A DNA stretch of 64,000 bases from positions 12,590,001-12,654,000 of the forward strand of contig CM053162.1 of NCBI GenBank assembly GCA_028571685.1, in the 5' to 3' direction. The notes under the pieces are model-generated. The model had not been told where the DNA came from, made no database searches, and saw nothing but the letters and a program-made list of their open reading frames with translations. How positions within the stretch are numbered: the stretch's first letter is position 1; every line of letters starts with the position of its first letter. Made by a program: the position numbers and the translations under genes. Below, piece after piece: positions 53,445 to 64,000 of this stretch. This DNA comes from Heterohyrax brucei (Eukaryota; Chordata; Mammalia; Hyracoidea; Procaviidae).

Positions 53445-54754
53445 GTTATATAGATTCTTGTAAACTGATCCGGTCCCTCTTCCCTCCTTCCTTATTCTCT
53501 TCTTCCTTCTAGGAACCTTATTAAATGCCTTCTGCTTCCATCCTCACTGATTTGCCCCCTTGTTACCTGTCTAGAGAGCATAAATATCTCATGGACCAGA
53601 GGTCAGAGTTCAAACACGAGACATAATTATACTTTGAGAGAAATTACCTTTCCATTGATGTATGGGGCAACCTTTGGCTCCCCCAGAGACTTCCAATATG
53701 AGGTGCCCCATCAGCTCTCAGTTCAGACCCTGGCATTGTTCACAATCTAGTCTAAAGTGGTCACTTTTTAAAATAGTGATGTGTAGTCCCCAATCCACTC
53801 CTGAATATCCCAGTTAGATTCACTCATGGCGTTTGAAAAATTGTTTGCATCTTTTAGAGTTTTTCACTATTTAGAAGATAAGAAAATTTAGAATCTCTAA
53901 GTCAGCCTTGCAGGTGGGATTAAAAGAATTTAACAAATGACCAGTTCCTAAAGTTGATTTAACAGTTGTTTCCATGACTCTCAGACTTGCTGAAGTAAGT
54001 CATATAGCAGAAACAGAAACTCCAGTACATCAACGGCTGCAGAGCCAGCTATTCACTTGACTTCTCAGTTTCTTCTTGATGTCTTATGTATTTCATGCAT
54101 GTTTTATCAACCTTAATAAATTGATGCCAAGCCTTAGATGTACAAGTACTTGTAGAGCAGGGATCCTAACCTGGATGAGTTTCTGAAACCTGTATCTCTG
54201 AATTTATTAAAAAGAAGCAATTACAGAATGTCTCTTACTTTCCTTTTATTCTCCAAAGAAGTCAAGAACGAGTGTATCTGAAGGGAAAGGCACCTTTGTT
54301 ACCCCTGCAGCTCTTGGCACATTGCACTTAGAAAGTATACCATGCATATTTGCAGAACTGGATTGGACTCCCTGGCATAAACTTCCTTCTTATAAGTACC
54401 ATTTTACTCTCTGGTCAATACTGAAAGAGTATGTCTAAATCTGGAAGCAGTTTCCATTCCATTGTCTTCAGACAGAACCATTTAGGCCTTCAGACACAGC
54501 TTTCCTTCTTTCTCCATGTCTTTATTTCATGTTCCTCAGGATGGTTTCTCCAAAACCTGAGAGGTTACAGACCTTCAGGCCTCTGGGCTTTTTAACAAGA
54601 GGCCAAGACGGGGACTAGACAGGTACTTTGGTGCACTTCAGAGCACCATAGGAAAATCACACTCACATCTACTTTTCATGGACGTTCCAGTGAAAGATAT
54701 CTTTGTTTCAACATCATTTTCTCATGCAAGAAAAATTTTTAAAAAGATAAAGTA
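53445..54754. other. Unassigned sequence
   Basis: About 1.3 kb without a recognised exon or repeat. Confidence 0.4.
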
Positions 54755-55905
54755 GTCAGTAGCAAGAAGATGGAATCAACCTAGGTGCCCATCAACAGAT
54801 AAATGGATAAACAAACTGTGGTATGTATACAGAATGGAACACTATGCAATGATAAAGAACAATGATGATTTTAGGGAGCATCTAAAAACCTGGTTTTGAC
54901 TAAAGACATTATGCTGAGTGAAGTCAGCCAGCAGTAAAACTTCAAGTGTTATAGGAGATCTCTGCTAGAAGGACTTAAAAATAGACTTATTTACACAAGA
55001 AAAGACTCCTTGACAGCTACAAGGTTGGGGAGGGAGGGAGACGGATGTTCACAGATAGTTGAGATAGTTGAGTTGATAGGAATTTGGTTAGGTGAAGGGA
55101 GTGACAGCACGTAATAGAGGGCAGATTGGCATAACGGGACTATGCCATAAACTGTGAAAGGATTTCTAAAGTCTACCCAATGCTTCAAAGGATAGAGTAG
55201 CAGGAACAGGGGTCTAGAGTTCATGTTTTCAAGGGACATTGAGGCCATTTGGCATAGCTAGTCTTTGGCTAAGAGAGTCTTCTCTACCCTATATTGGTAA
55301 GTGGCATCTGGGGTCTTAAAGCTAGCAAGCTGCCACCTGAGACCCAGCAAGTGATCCCAATGAGCCCAGGAGACAGACTGACCCATATGAGTGGAGGCTG
55401 CATCAACATGAGACCAGAAGAACCAAGTGGTGCCTGGCCATCACCAAAGGTGGCCATGATGGGGGACACAATGTAGAGTCCCTGAGGCAACATCAGAAAA
55501 ACAGGTGTGCAGTTCAAGACCTCTACTGAAAGACCCTTCAACAGCCTGGAGGGTCCCCTTGGAACATGGCCCCTAAGACTTGCTGCTGCCCTGAGCTGAA
55601 ACCAGTACTGAGGTCAACTCTTCAGACAAGAGTGGACTGGACTTGGAGACACAGTGTGAGTGTGTGGTATATGTACCTTATGGTTTTACACATTTACAAG
55701 AGGCTGTCTCACTGGTTTCTTTTTAGATGGGAGAAGAGAAGGTGGAGCGAAGGGGACAAGTTTTTGTTAAGAGGATACTAGAAGACTGAAAAGGAGGAGT
55801 GTGCTGTCACAGGGTGGGGAGAGCATATGGAGTTGCAGATAGGCAGACGTGCAAAGTTGACTTGGATTACATACTTCCACTTGATCATGATAAAAGGAAA
55901 AGAAT
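54755..55905 (+). mobile_element. L1 LINE, 3' end
   Basis: gtgcccatcaacagataaat, 'acattatgctgagtgaagtc', aggacttaaaaatagactta, ggggtcttaaagctagcaag, 'ggaggagtgtgctgtcac', and the end cttgatcatgataaaagg. Same 3' UTR lineage as 28905-30418; strongly 5'-truncated, with no ORF. Confidence 0.9.
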
Positions 55906-56324
55906 GACAAAATGTGTGGTAGAAACAGTGCCTCTGATAGGGGCCCGAAAACCAGGGCTAACATCTCACCCCACCAACAGGACTCACAGCAGTGAACATG
56001 GAAGACAAACCATCTCATGATGCAGATTTTCCTGCCTGCCCCAAACCTGGGTCATCTGTGGTAGCTGGCATTCTGATCTTTGGTTTCTGTTAAAAGCACC
56101 AACTATTATATCTGTTGCCATAAACCAACTTAGACAAATGGAGATCATTTTTAGATGTCTCAAATCTGGATCGAAGGAGAGAACCCCACCTCAAGTCAGC
56201 TACTTTGAATTGTCCAGTGAGGTCTTAGCATTGCCATCTTTGGTCAATAAATTAGATGGACATTCTTAGCTGACCAGGGCTTAGACCTGGTGAATGCTCA
56301 TAGGTTGAATGCTGGGTTTTATGA
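55906..56324. other. Unassigned sequence
   Basis: Nothing recognised between the L1 and the RTE. Confidence 0.4.
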
Positions 56325-57103
56325 TGCCTATATGAAGAAGAATGCTACATTAAGATTGGAGGAATATTCATTAACAACTTGTGATGTGCAAATAACACAA
56401 CCTTGTTTGCTGAAAGCAAAGAGGACTTGAAGCATTACTGATGAAGATCAAAGACCGTAGCCTTCAGTAGGGATTACACTTCAACATAAAGAAAACAAAA
56501 ATCCTCACAACTGGACCAATGAGTAATGTCATGATAAATGGAGAAAAGACTGAAGTTGCCAAGGACTTCATTTTACCTGCAGTCAGAGTCAGTGCCTGTG
56601 GAAGCAGCAGCCAAGACATTAAATGACATATTGCATTGGACAAATCTACCGAAAAGGTCGTCTTTAAAGTGTTAAAAAGCAAAGATGTCACTTTAAGGAC
56701 TAAGGTGTGCCTGATCCAAATCACTGTATTTTTTCAGTCAAGGTGATGCATGTGAAACCTGCACGATGAATAAAGGAGACTGAAGAAGAATCAATACCTT
56801 TGGATTATGTTTCTGAAGAATATTGAGTATACCATGGACTACTGCAAGAGCAAACAAGCCTGTCTTGGAGGAAGTTCAACCAGAATGCTCCTTAAAAAGG
56901 AGGATGGCAAGACTTCTCACATACTTTGGACATGTTATCAGGAGGGACCAAAAGAGGAAGACCCTCAATGAGATTGATACAGTGGCTGTGATAGGCTCAA
57001 GCATCATAAAGATTATGAAGATGGCACAGAACCAGGCAGTGTTTCGTCCTGTTGTATGTAGGGTAGCTATGGGTCAGAAGCAACCTGGGGGCAGCAAATA
57101 ACA
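56325..57103 (+). mobile_element. RTE LINE, 3' part
   Basis: gattggaggaatattcatta, 'gaaaacaaaaatcctcac', gtcatgataaatggag, gaccaaaagaggaagaccct, 'aggcagtgtttcgtcc', then a short aataac tail. The position of the YADD codons reads tgtgcaaataac, so the active site is lost. Many stops. Followed directly by a MIR. Confidence 0.88.
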
Positions 57104-57185
57104 ACATGAGGATAATATAATTCCCATTTTGCAGAAGAGACAAATGAGGCTGAGAGGTGTAGTAACTTCCTAGGGAAAGCCTATT
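57104..57185 (-). repeat. MIR fragment
   Basis: gaggataatataattcccat, 'agaagagacaaatgaggc' and tgagaggtgtagtaact in complement. Confidence 0.75.
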
Positions 57186-57189
57186 GTCA

Positions 57190-57384
57190 TTGTTAGTTTC
57201 CAACCAGTTTATTCTTATGGCTACCCTGTGTGTGCAGCGTAGAACTGCTGCATAGGGTGTTTATGGCTATGCTTTTTGGAAGCAGATTGCCAGGCTTTTT
57301 TTCCCAGGAGTCTCTGAGTGGATTTGAACTGCCAACCTTCTGACTAGTAGTTGAGTACCTAACTGTTTGCACCACCCAGGTGAT
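57190..57384 (-). repeat. AfroSINE variant
   Basis: ccaaccagtttattcttatg, 'agcagattgccaggc', gagtctctgagtggatttg, and head gtttgcaccacccagg. Complete complement. Confidence 0.88.
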
Positions 57385-57444
57385 CCCCAAAGCCCAAATT
57401 AAAAACTCACTGCCATCAAGTTGATTCTGACTCATGGCAACTTA
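57385..57444 (-). repeat. AfroSINE, tail only
   Basis: aactcactgccatcaagttg followed by attctgactcatggcaac; about 50 bp between two other SINEs. Confidence 0.75.
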
Positions 57445-57445
57445 T

Positions 57446-57637
57446 TGTTTGCTGTCATGTGGACTCCAACTCATAGTGACCCTATAGGGCAGAGTAGGAT
57501 TGCCCTATAGGGTTTCCTAGGCCATAATCTTTACAAGAGTAGACCAGTCTTTTCTTCCACAGATCCATTCTTAGGTTCAAAAGGCAGACATTTCATTAGT
57601 AAGTCACGAGCCTAGCTACTGTACCACCAGGGCTCCT
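57446..57637 (-). repeat. AfroSINE long subtype
   Basis: gctgtcatgtggactccaac, 'ggattgccctatagggtttc', ccataatctttacaagagta, and ctactgtaccaccagggctc. Third SINE in a row on the minus strand. Confidence 0.92.
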
Positions 57638-58904
57638 TTTTCTCTAGCTGTAATTCAGAAAGGAAGAGGAGGAGGAATTGGTAATTAAACATGAATCTAG
57701 CTCCTTTGCCCATGCCCTTAAGCATTACACAAACTTTGGGTGTCCAGCCATTCTTTTAATAGCTTCAGTGCTCTCAGCTTTGATAGCTAATGCCTGCTTT
57801 CTAGAAGAAGAGAGTACAGGCTTTCCTAACTTTCCTTCATACCAGAAACCCATGGAACTCTCATGGAGGTGGGATAAGGATAAATGGTTCAGTGCTTCCT
57901 GGTGTCTTTTGGATCTTCTGTCTGGTCTCTTTTGGTCCAACTTTGGTTTTAAAAGCATGGTAGTTAACATAGCTTTCCTTACTTGTGTATGCAGTCAGGG
58001 TCTGGAGTGTTTTCTTACCCCTTCTTACCTCTTCACCTGAGGGTTGCACTCTCTCCCCTCTTCCTGCTCCTCATCCAGCTTGCTCTGTGAGCCCTCAGCG
58101 TGTAGTCAAGCAAGACTAAACCCTATGAAGTTTCTGAAAGGTTATACCCTTGAAGCTCTCCACAGTGTACACAGCACGTGGTTAAGTTTACACAGACTTC
58201 TCAGACCTCTGAATAGAGAGACTAATTGTGGGGAAGCTTCTTTTCAGCACACAGGATGGGCTGGCCCCTGTGGGTTTTACTATCAAAAGACTTTTAAAAG
58301 TGCAGTGTAGCCATTGTTGAATATTTCACAATGAATTAAATACCATTTCTCTCCTCGCAGCTGTTCCATGTGAGTGAGCATAGACTGCATTTTTTTCCCC
58401 CTAGCAGAAGGCGTCTGCTGTATAAACTGAAGCACTGGGGTAATGAGATTATTTGTGTGTGAATTCTTTAGGAAGAGCATTTCTTTATTTTAAACTCAAT
58501 GGGATGCAGGGCTGCTCCTCAGGAGACAGGGAGAGAGAGCCTTGGCAAAGAATGGGATTGAAATTTCTCTAAGTAGAACTGGTAGGAGGCCTAGGAGAGG
58601 GGTTCAGGGATTCAGCTTCCAACCTCGGTGCATATCCGCATTGCCCCCGGGACTGCCTGCATCACTCAGCCTTACTGACTATGCTACCGGGGAGGGACAT
58701 TCCAAATTTTTTTTAATAAACACTTAATCATTTTTCCATCTGCACTTTCAGAATTCCTTCCTGATCTCTTAAGTCTTTAATGGAATTGAAAGAATACTTG
58801 TGCTCTCTGCCTGTTTTTATATCAAGTAGCCATTAAAAAAATTTTAATTGTAAAAAATACAAAGAAGGCAGCTTTCTTACGACATTTGGGAGGGTTACCA
58901 CAAT
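57638..58904. other. Unassigned sequence
   Basis: About 1.3 kb without a recognised repeat or exon. The 120-codon ORF at 57678-58040 and its antisense shadows have no recognisable domain. Confidence 0.4.
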
Positions 58905-59118
58905 TAGGGAAGTCCCAGGTTGGCACAAACAGTTAAGCACTCAATGAATAGCCAAATGATTGGTAGTTTGAAACTACCTGGAGGCACCTCGCAAGACATG
59001 CCTGGCAATCTGCTGTCAAAATGTCATAGCCTATGGACCACAGCTGTGCTCTGATACACATGGGGTTGCCATGTGTCTAAATTGACTTGACGGCAACTAA
59101 CAACCACCACCACCACAA
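58905..59118 (+). repeat. AfroSINE, variant with cacatggggttgccatg tail
   Basis: gtcccaggttggcacaaaca, 'gtagtttgaaactacctgg', cctggcaatctgctgtc, gatacacatggggttgcc, ttgacttgacggcaactaac, then a cca-rich tail. Confidence 0.85.
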
Positions 59119-59516
59119 TTTGGACATGTCTGACCTTAATAGGGCTTTATCATCAAATGCTAGACCAAGTAGTCACACATCTTCTATGTTGACTTACTTT
59201 TCCTCTTCAAATTTTTCTTTACCTTTCATAGACATTTAGCTTCAGATTCATAGTAAATTGGAACTAAGTATGAAATTGATTAAGATGAAATGGGAATGTA
59301 GACTTAACTCTCTTAAACTAGCATCAAAGAGTGACCAGCTGTTCTTTAGATTTATTGAAGACTAAGAAGAAGATGAGATTAAATGGAAAAGGAAGGCTTT
59401 AGATTAACTATAAGGAAATCTGATGCTGGAATCCATTGTTTTTAGAGTTTATGAGTTATTTCTCCTCTAAAATATCTTTCAGTATATTTCAGAATTAGTT
59501 TAATTTTTTATTGTCC
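59119..59516. other. Unassigned sequence
   Basis: Nothing recognised. Confidence 0.4.
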
Positions 59517-59610
59517 TTCCCTTGGAAACTCTATGGGGCAGTTCTACCCTGTCCTATAGGCTTGCTATGTGTTGGAATCAGCCTGACAGTGGTGGGTTTG
59601 GGGTTTTTTT
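59517..59610 (+). repeat. AfroSINE, head missing
   Basis: cttggaaactctatggggca, 'gttctaccctgtcctatagg' and tgttggaatcagcctgac with a T-rich end. Confidence 0.9.
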
Positions 59611-59627
59611 TTGGTTCTATCGCCTAA

Positions 59628-59815
59628 GACGGAAACCTTAGTGGTGTAGTGGTTAAGTACTATATCTGCTAGCCAAAAGGTCAGCAGTTCGAATCCACCA
59701 GGTGTTCTTTGGAAACTATGGAGCAGTTAGTTCTGCTCTGTTCTATAGGGTCACTATGTGTCAGAATTGACTCAACAACACTGAGTTTGATTTTTTTTTT
59801 TTTTTTTTTTTTACT
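59628..59815 (+). repeat. AfroSINE with T-run tail
   Basis: ggtgtagtggttaagtacta, 'aaaaggtcagcagttcg', gaatccaccaggtgttcttt, cagaattgactcaacaacac, then about 25 Ts. Complete. Confidence 0.93.
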
Positions 59816-60471
59816 GTATAAGACAAAAATCTTAAGGCCTTCCAAGGAATCTTGAAGGAAATGTTTTGGGAAACTATCAAGTGGGAAAGAGCAAGTCAGA
59901 TACGAAAGAAAAACCACTGAGTTTGGTAATCATCTTTAAATCCTGCTTCAGTGAGATAGTCAAAAAGACTGGAAACATTGGTATAAGAACTCAGCTAGTA
60001 AGATCTTGGGACTAAGGAGAGAAAGTTTGAAATTTTATTTTTGCTCCTTTCCCAGTCCTCTTTTCACTTTCTGTGTTACCCATTGTCTATGACAGAGTGA
60101 ACAGGTGAAAAGAGTTCCTCTTTCCAACAGAAGTTAATGCTGTGCTGGAGGGCGAAAAGAGCATCTATGCTGTTTCACTGGCTCTCAAACACATGCCATG
60201 TAGATGTATACCATGTTCTGCTTGTTTTTGTAACAATCATTATTAGAATAATATACATCTTTAAAGAAAATGTGTAAGCTAGTCACTAGAGACAAAAGTG
60301 GTTAGTAACACTCTTAGATGAGTTCCGTGGATATTTTTCTGTGAATGGTTCGCCTGGATATTACACAGATATCTCAAATCACAGCTGAATTCATCACCCT
60401 TTCTCTGCCTCTGTAACCTAGTGTTTACCCTCTGTTTTCTCACGATGAATTAGTCCCAACTAGAAAACTGA
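59816..60471. other. Unassigned sequence
   Basis: Nothing recognised. Confidence 0.4.
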
Positions 60472-60629
60472 TGGAAACCCTGGTGATACAGTGCTTAAGA
60501 GCTATGGCTGCCAACCAAAAGGTCAGCAGTTTGAATCCACCAGCCACTCCTTAGAAATTCTATGGGTTAGTTCTAGTCTGTCCTATAGGGTTGTGTGAGT
60601 TGCAGTTAGCTTGTTGGCAGTGGGTGTCA
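60472..60629 (+). repeat. AfroSINE
   Basis: ggaaaccctggtgatacagt, 'ggctgccaaccaaaaggtc', tttgaatccaccagccac, tctagtctgtcctataggg. Complete, with an altered tail. Confidence 0.93.
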
Positions 60630-60740
60630 GAAAACGGATAGTTATTATTGAAGCCTTTCTTTCTTCCTTAATCCTTGTACTGGTTGAGGCTTTTTTGTTG
60701 TGTTTGTTGTTGTTTACAAGTGGGAGAAACCCGGCTCAGA

Positions 60741-61006
60741 TTAGCTGGAGTTTTTTTTTTTGTTGTTGTTGTTTGTTAATATTTTATTCATTTATTGTTA
60801 TTAAGTGAAAGTGTACAATCTATTTAAATTTGGATGCCCACCTATGTGCAGCTCCTACTGCTCTCCTTGCCCGGTGGCAGCACATTCCTCCTTTCTGTTC
60901 TAAACGTGTTATATCCTCTTCACAATCTCCAGTCCCCTCTTCTCCACCCTCTCTACTCCTGTATAGTAAGAGACCAGTAGGACAGCATCCAGTTAGCTTG
61001 AGTTTT
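60741..61006 (-). mobile_element. L1 3' UTR insertion with 14-bp target duplication
   Basis: T-run and ttgttgttgtt-rich start (60755), 'ggatgcccacctatgtgcag', ccggtggcagcacattcc, ending at agagaccagtaggacagcat. Flanks ttagctggagtttt (60741-60754) and ttagcttgagtttt (60993-61006) differ at one base. Confidence 0.85.
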
Positions 61007-61116
61007 AATGGGATTTTATTATCTTGTGCAACTGGAAAGGAAGTACAATAGAAGAGCCACCTTGGAGCATCCTGTTGTTGGTAGAGGCCATCTAATTGAT
61101 GCTGAAGCATAGTGAG

Positions 61117-61265
61117 CCAATGTTATGGAGTAGAGCTGCCCTGCAGGGTTTCCAAGGCTGTAATCTTTACATAAGCATACTGCTTATCTTTCTCCCTTGC
61201 TGGGTTTTGAATAGCTGACCTTTCTGTTAGCAGTCAAGTGCTTAACCACTGAACCACCAGGGCTG
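61117..61265 (-). repeat. AfroSINE long subtype
   Basis: gagtagagctgccctgcagg, 'ggctgtaatctttacataag', ttctgttagcagtcaagtgc and ttaaccactgaaccaccagg. The outermost tail is lost. Confidence 0.92.
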
Positions 61266-61599
61266 TTTAAAAAAAAAAAAGGTTGTGCTCCGTGTGATCA
61301 AAGAAACTTCTTTAGTAATGAGCTATAGAAATGATCCCTGAAAATATATAGTCTTAGGGAATCAATAGTCTTGCCAAATGTCTCTTGTCTCCTCTCCGCA
61401 CCCCTACTCTTCTGCTCTTCTACCTCCTGTTCCTTTTCTCTTTCTAGATCACGTCTTAGCATTGGTAGAACAGAATTCCATGGCCACAGACATCAATAAG
61501 TCGTTTCTCCCTCCTAGTGCTCATATACGAAATCCCTGGGTTGCATGTCTGGTTACAAAGGGATTACTTGGAAACTGAAGAATCCAGAAAACAAACAAA
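61266..61599. other. Unassigned sequence
   Basis: Nothing recognised apart from an A-run at 61268. Confidence 0.4.
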
Positions 61600-61807
61600 C
61601 AGAAAACAAACCCATTGCTATAGCGTTGATTCCGACACATAACGAGATGCTATGGTACAGAGTAAGACTGCCCCATAGGGTTTCCAAGGCAGTAGTCTTC
61701 ACAGAAACAGACTGTCACATCTTTCTCCCATGGGGTACCTGGTAGGGACTAACTGCTGACTTTTCAGTTTGCAGTTGAATGCTTAACCACTGTGCCAACA
61801 GGGCTCC
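61600..61807 (-). repeat. AfroSINE long subtype
   Basis: aacccattgctatagcgttg, 'gactgccccatagggttt', cagtagtcttcacagaaac, 'aatgcttaaccactgtgcc'. Complete complement. Confidence 0.93.
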
Positions 61808-61989
61808 TTAGTAGCAGGGATGGAGCACCCTATTTGGCTGTGTTGGGTCATTTACCTACCTTTGTGAATAGAAGGCATGGGGTGGGAGGGTTACTATGAT
61901 GAGCAGAACCATGAGAACCACATCACTGCCCTAAAAGACAGTGGACGTCCTCTGCTGTAAGAAGAGGGAAAGATTCTAGAGACATCAAA

Positions 61990-62409
61990 GCAGCAGATGA
62001 CTTCTGTATCTTTATATTTACTTGGTCCCTCAGGTTCTGTCACTTTATCTGCTGCCTTTTCTAGTATTAATGTCCATGCCTTAGCTCAGGCCCCAGTCAT
62101 TACTCACTTGGTCATAGCCTTCTACATGGTCTCCCTGTTTCTAGTCCACATCCTTCAAAGACCAGCCTCTGGAATTGTCTTCTACCATATGCAGTGAGAA
62201 CCTTTCTCTCCAGCCGCGCAGAACTCTCTGTAGTATCCCAGACACGCAATGCATCTCGCAATGTTATTCTCTTTCCCTGGAATGCGCTTCTTCTGCTCAT
62301 CCATTGCACTAATTGTTTTAAGGATCATTTTTCTGTGTCCTCTTTTTAGGAGACTGTTGCCTGCTCTGACTTGGCTAGATTGGTATTTGTATCCCACAAT
62401 ATTGGTGTT
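61990..62409. repeat. L2 LINE fragment, left part
   Basis: gccccagtcattactcactt, 'gtctccctgtttctagtcc', ttccctggaatgcgcttctt, ctcatccattgcactaattg, in the usual L2 order. Continues after the next insertion at 62810. Confidence 0.55.
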
Positions 62410-62806
62410 TACTTGTCTGTCAGTTTGTCATACTGTAGTAGCTTCTGTGTTGCTGTGATGCTGAGAGCTGTGCCATCAATATGTCATTGATCAGTAGGAT
62501 CACCTATGATGGATAGGTTTTAGGGAGCTTCTGGGTTAAACAGACTAGGAAGAAAGTCCTGGTAATCTGCTTCTGAAAGTTAGCCAGTGAGAACCCTATG
62601 GATCACAACACAATATTGTTCAATGCAGTGTTGGAAGATGAGCTTCCTAGGTAGGAAGACATTCAAAATATATAATGGCTCCAACAGTAGACTTGAGTAC
62701 CCCAAGGATTGTGAAGGTGACACTGTATCAGACAGTGTCTTGTTCTGTTATACATGGGGTCAACAGGATTTGAAGCTGCCTCAGTGGGAACTAACAACAG
62801 CAAAGA
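62410..62806 (+). mobile_element. RTE-ends composite element, complete
   Basis: Starts with the RTE 5' UTR (acttgtctgtcagtttgtca, 'gttgctgtgatgctgagagc'), then ggataggttttagggagctt, 'gactaggaagaaagtcctgg', ggatcacaacacaatattg, and ends cagacagtgtcttgttctg with gggaactaacaacagc. About 395 bp in sense orientation; no coding part of the LINE is included. It interrupts an L2. Confidence 0.85.
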
Positions 62807-62809
62807 TTA

Positions 62810-62935
62810 TTGCTCTGTGTTATAATCACTGTTATTTTGTCTCCCTTGTTAGACTGTTTGCACCTTGGAGACAGGTACTTTTTCTTTGTTGTGTTCTAGT
62901 ACTTAGCAGAGTACCTAAATTTTTGTAAGCACGTA
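62810..62935. repeat. L2 LINE fragment, right part
   Basis: ttgtctcccttgttagactg, 'tttgcaccttggagacagg' and gttctagtacttagcagag give the L2 3' segment. Confidence 0.65.
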
Positions 62936-62994
62936 AGTTATTTTTACCTTCATCATGAATTTACATAAACTCTCAAGGAGTCCTGTTGTTCTAG

Positions 62995-63245
62995 AGTCTT
63001 AGTTATGTTGTTTTTAGCTCCATCTCATGCACAATGGACCAAACACTACCTGATCCTGCACCATTCCCGGGATCTGCTGTGCACTGGACCATTGTGATCC
63101 ATATGGTTTTAGGTGGCTGATATTAAGAAGTAGATTGCCAGGGCTTTCTTCCTAGTCTGTCTTAGTGTGAAAATTCCAGTGAAACCTGTTCAGAATCGTA
63201 GCACCATTCAGGCCTCCACTGACAGGTGAGTGGTCGGTGTGCACA
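62995..63245 (-). repeat. tRNA-headed composite SINE, 3' part and middle
   Basis: gttgtttttagctccatctc, 'accaaacactacctgatcc', attgtgatccatatgg, agattgccagggctttcttc, 'ctagtctgtcttagtgtg', aaattccagtgaaacctgt, and the region matching cactgacaggtgagtggtc. In complement. Confidence 0.82.
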
Positions 63246-63744
63246 AAGTGAACTGGAGATGAGAATTCTGCCACTGAACCGTCACTGTCTCCTAGTTACG
63301 TTAGAGCACCTCTATTCTGTTCTCCATTAATCATTGTATTTACTGAGCCTTGTTCTGCAACAGTGTAGGGTGTTTCTCTTGTCTTCAAGTATCCTCAGCA
63401 TATCCTTGATGAGCTGTTGAGGGAGACTGGGCCAAGCTGGGGAGTGGGAATGTTAAGAGGACTATTTCTGCTGTGGCCTGGAGGTAAGAAGAGGGAGACC
63501 AATGCAACAGGATTCCTTCTGTGGCTTCTTACCGCACTGTGTGAAAGTGAAGGTTGCAGGTTTTTTCCATGAGGAGTCATTATTTGTCCAAACTTGGTCA
63601 GCAGAACCAGGACAGTGATCTTGATTTGAAAAGGGGCTGTTTTACTGATGTTTAGAATAGTAATCACTTTTGCTCTGCTTTATGTATCTTTGGTCATTGT
63701 TATTCTTTCCTTTTTCTACCCTCTGTTGATTTTCACCCCACCCC
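63246..63744. other. Unassigned sequence
   Basis: Nothing recognised. Confidence 0.4.
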
Positions 63745-63745
63745 C

Positions 63746-63784
63746 GAATTGACTTGATGACAATGGTTTGGTTCAGTTTTTTGG
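63746..63784 (+). repeat. AfroSINE, tail only
   Basis: gaattgacttgatgacaatg followed by gtttggttcagttttttgg: about 39 bp of the SINE tail without body. No clear flanking direct repeat. Confidence 0.7.
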
Positions 63785-64000
63785 TGTGGCCCTAACCTGC
63801 CCCCACTTGGCCCTCCTCCTGTCCTCAGAGCCTGGTTTAAACCCTACTCTGCCGCTCAGATGGAATGAAATGTTCCATTCACCAGGTCTGCTGCTCCTCA
63901 CTTCATTAGTGTTCCCAGTGTTTATAAAGCTAGGAGATAATATTTCTAGGTTCCATTTGGAGTTTCCTGGGCAGCCTCTCTCTAAGCCACTTAGGAAGTT
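63785..64000. other. Unassigned sequence
   Basis: Nothing recognised up to the window end. Confidence 0.4.

Larger units (their letters stand above)
38573..64000 (+). other. ETS1: ETS1 intron downstream of the second exon, continuing past the window
   Basis: Starts with donor gtacga. No further ETS1 exon was found: I looked for the p54 first exon (MKAAVDLKPTL-type coding) and the shared MECA…VPLL exon and saw neither. Both should lie beyond 64000 on the plus strand. Everything from here on is intron filled with repeats. Confidence 0.8.

Overview
The window is nuclear DNA from a placental mammal of the superorder Afrotheria, most likely an elephant (manatee and hyrax are not excluded). The evidence is the repeat content. 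There are dozens of AfroSINE copies (tRNA-headed, with tails related to RTE LINEs), several copies of the matching RTE LINE, and an L1 lineage with a shared, unusual 3' UTR. Older pan-mammalian repeats (MIR, L2, MER5, MER20, MaLR-like LTRs) lie beneath these. There are no operons or CRISPR arrays, no credible RNA genes, and no ORF longer than 162 codons.

The only protein-coding signal I can support is two small exons on the + strand, 15230-15312 and 38428-38572. They encode the N-terminal extension of the long ETS1 isoform (the p68-type alternative N-terminus). The first exon gives 23 residues starting MSYFVDSA and the second gives 48 residues including NTYEDPRM and CYPFWDEMATQEVPTGLEHC. Their splice phases agree: phase 0 between the two, then phase 1 into the next exon. 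The window is therefore the 5' part of ETS1: about 15 kb upstream of the first coding exon, a 23.1-kb intron, and 25 kb of the next intron. The p54 first exon and the Pointed, regulatory and ETS DNA-binding exons are not here and should lie downstream.

Layout. 1-15 kb: sparse unassigned DNA with AfroSINEs, MIRs, a MER5, a GC-rich minisatellite (about 12.9-13.2 kb) and a five-piece SINE cluster (11.6-12.3 kb). 15.2 kb: first ETS1 exon. 15.5-38.4 kb: intron with an L1 fragment, MER20, a nearly full-length antisense RTE (19.0-22.6 kb) interrupted by an LTR, an L1 3' end (28.9-30.4 kb), and a three-level nest of L2, SINE and RTE (31.7-34.3 kb). 38.4 kb: second ETS1 exon. 38.8-44.2 kb: a long antisense L1 carrying RTE, LTR and SINE insertions. 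44.2-64 kb: mostly unassigned intron, a GC-rich block at 52.0-52.7 kb that may be regulatory, L1 and RTE 3' ends, and many SINEs.

The most unusual observation is a series of 'tail-only' micro-insertions of 18-39 bp. Each is just the 3' end of an AfroSINE/RTE-type element carrying a cttggct-type tail, and each is flanked by direct repeats of 5-12 bp. They look like extremely 5'-truncated target-primed retrotransposition products that ordinary repeat masking would probably miss. All repeat names come from memory of family consensus sequences, and boundaries are usually good to about 10-20 bp.
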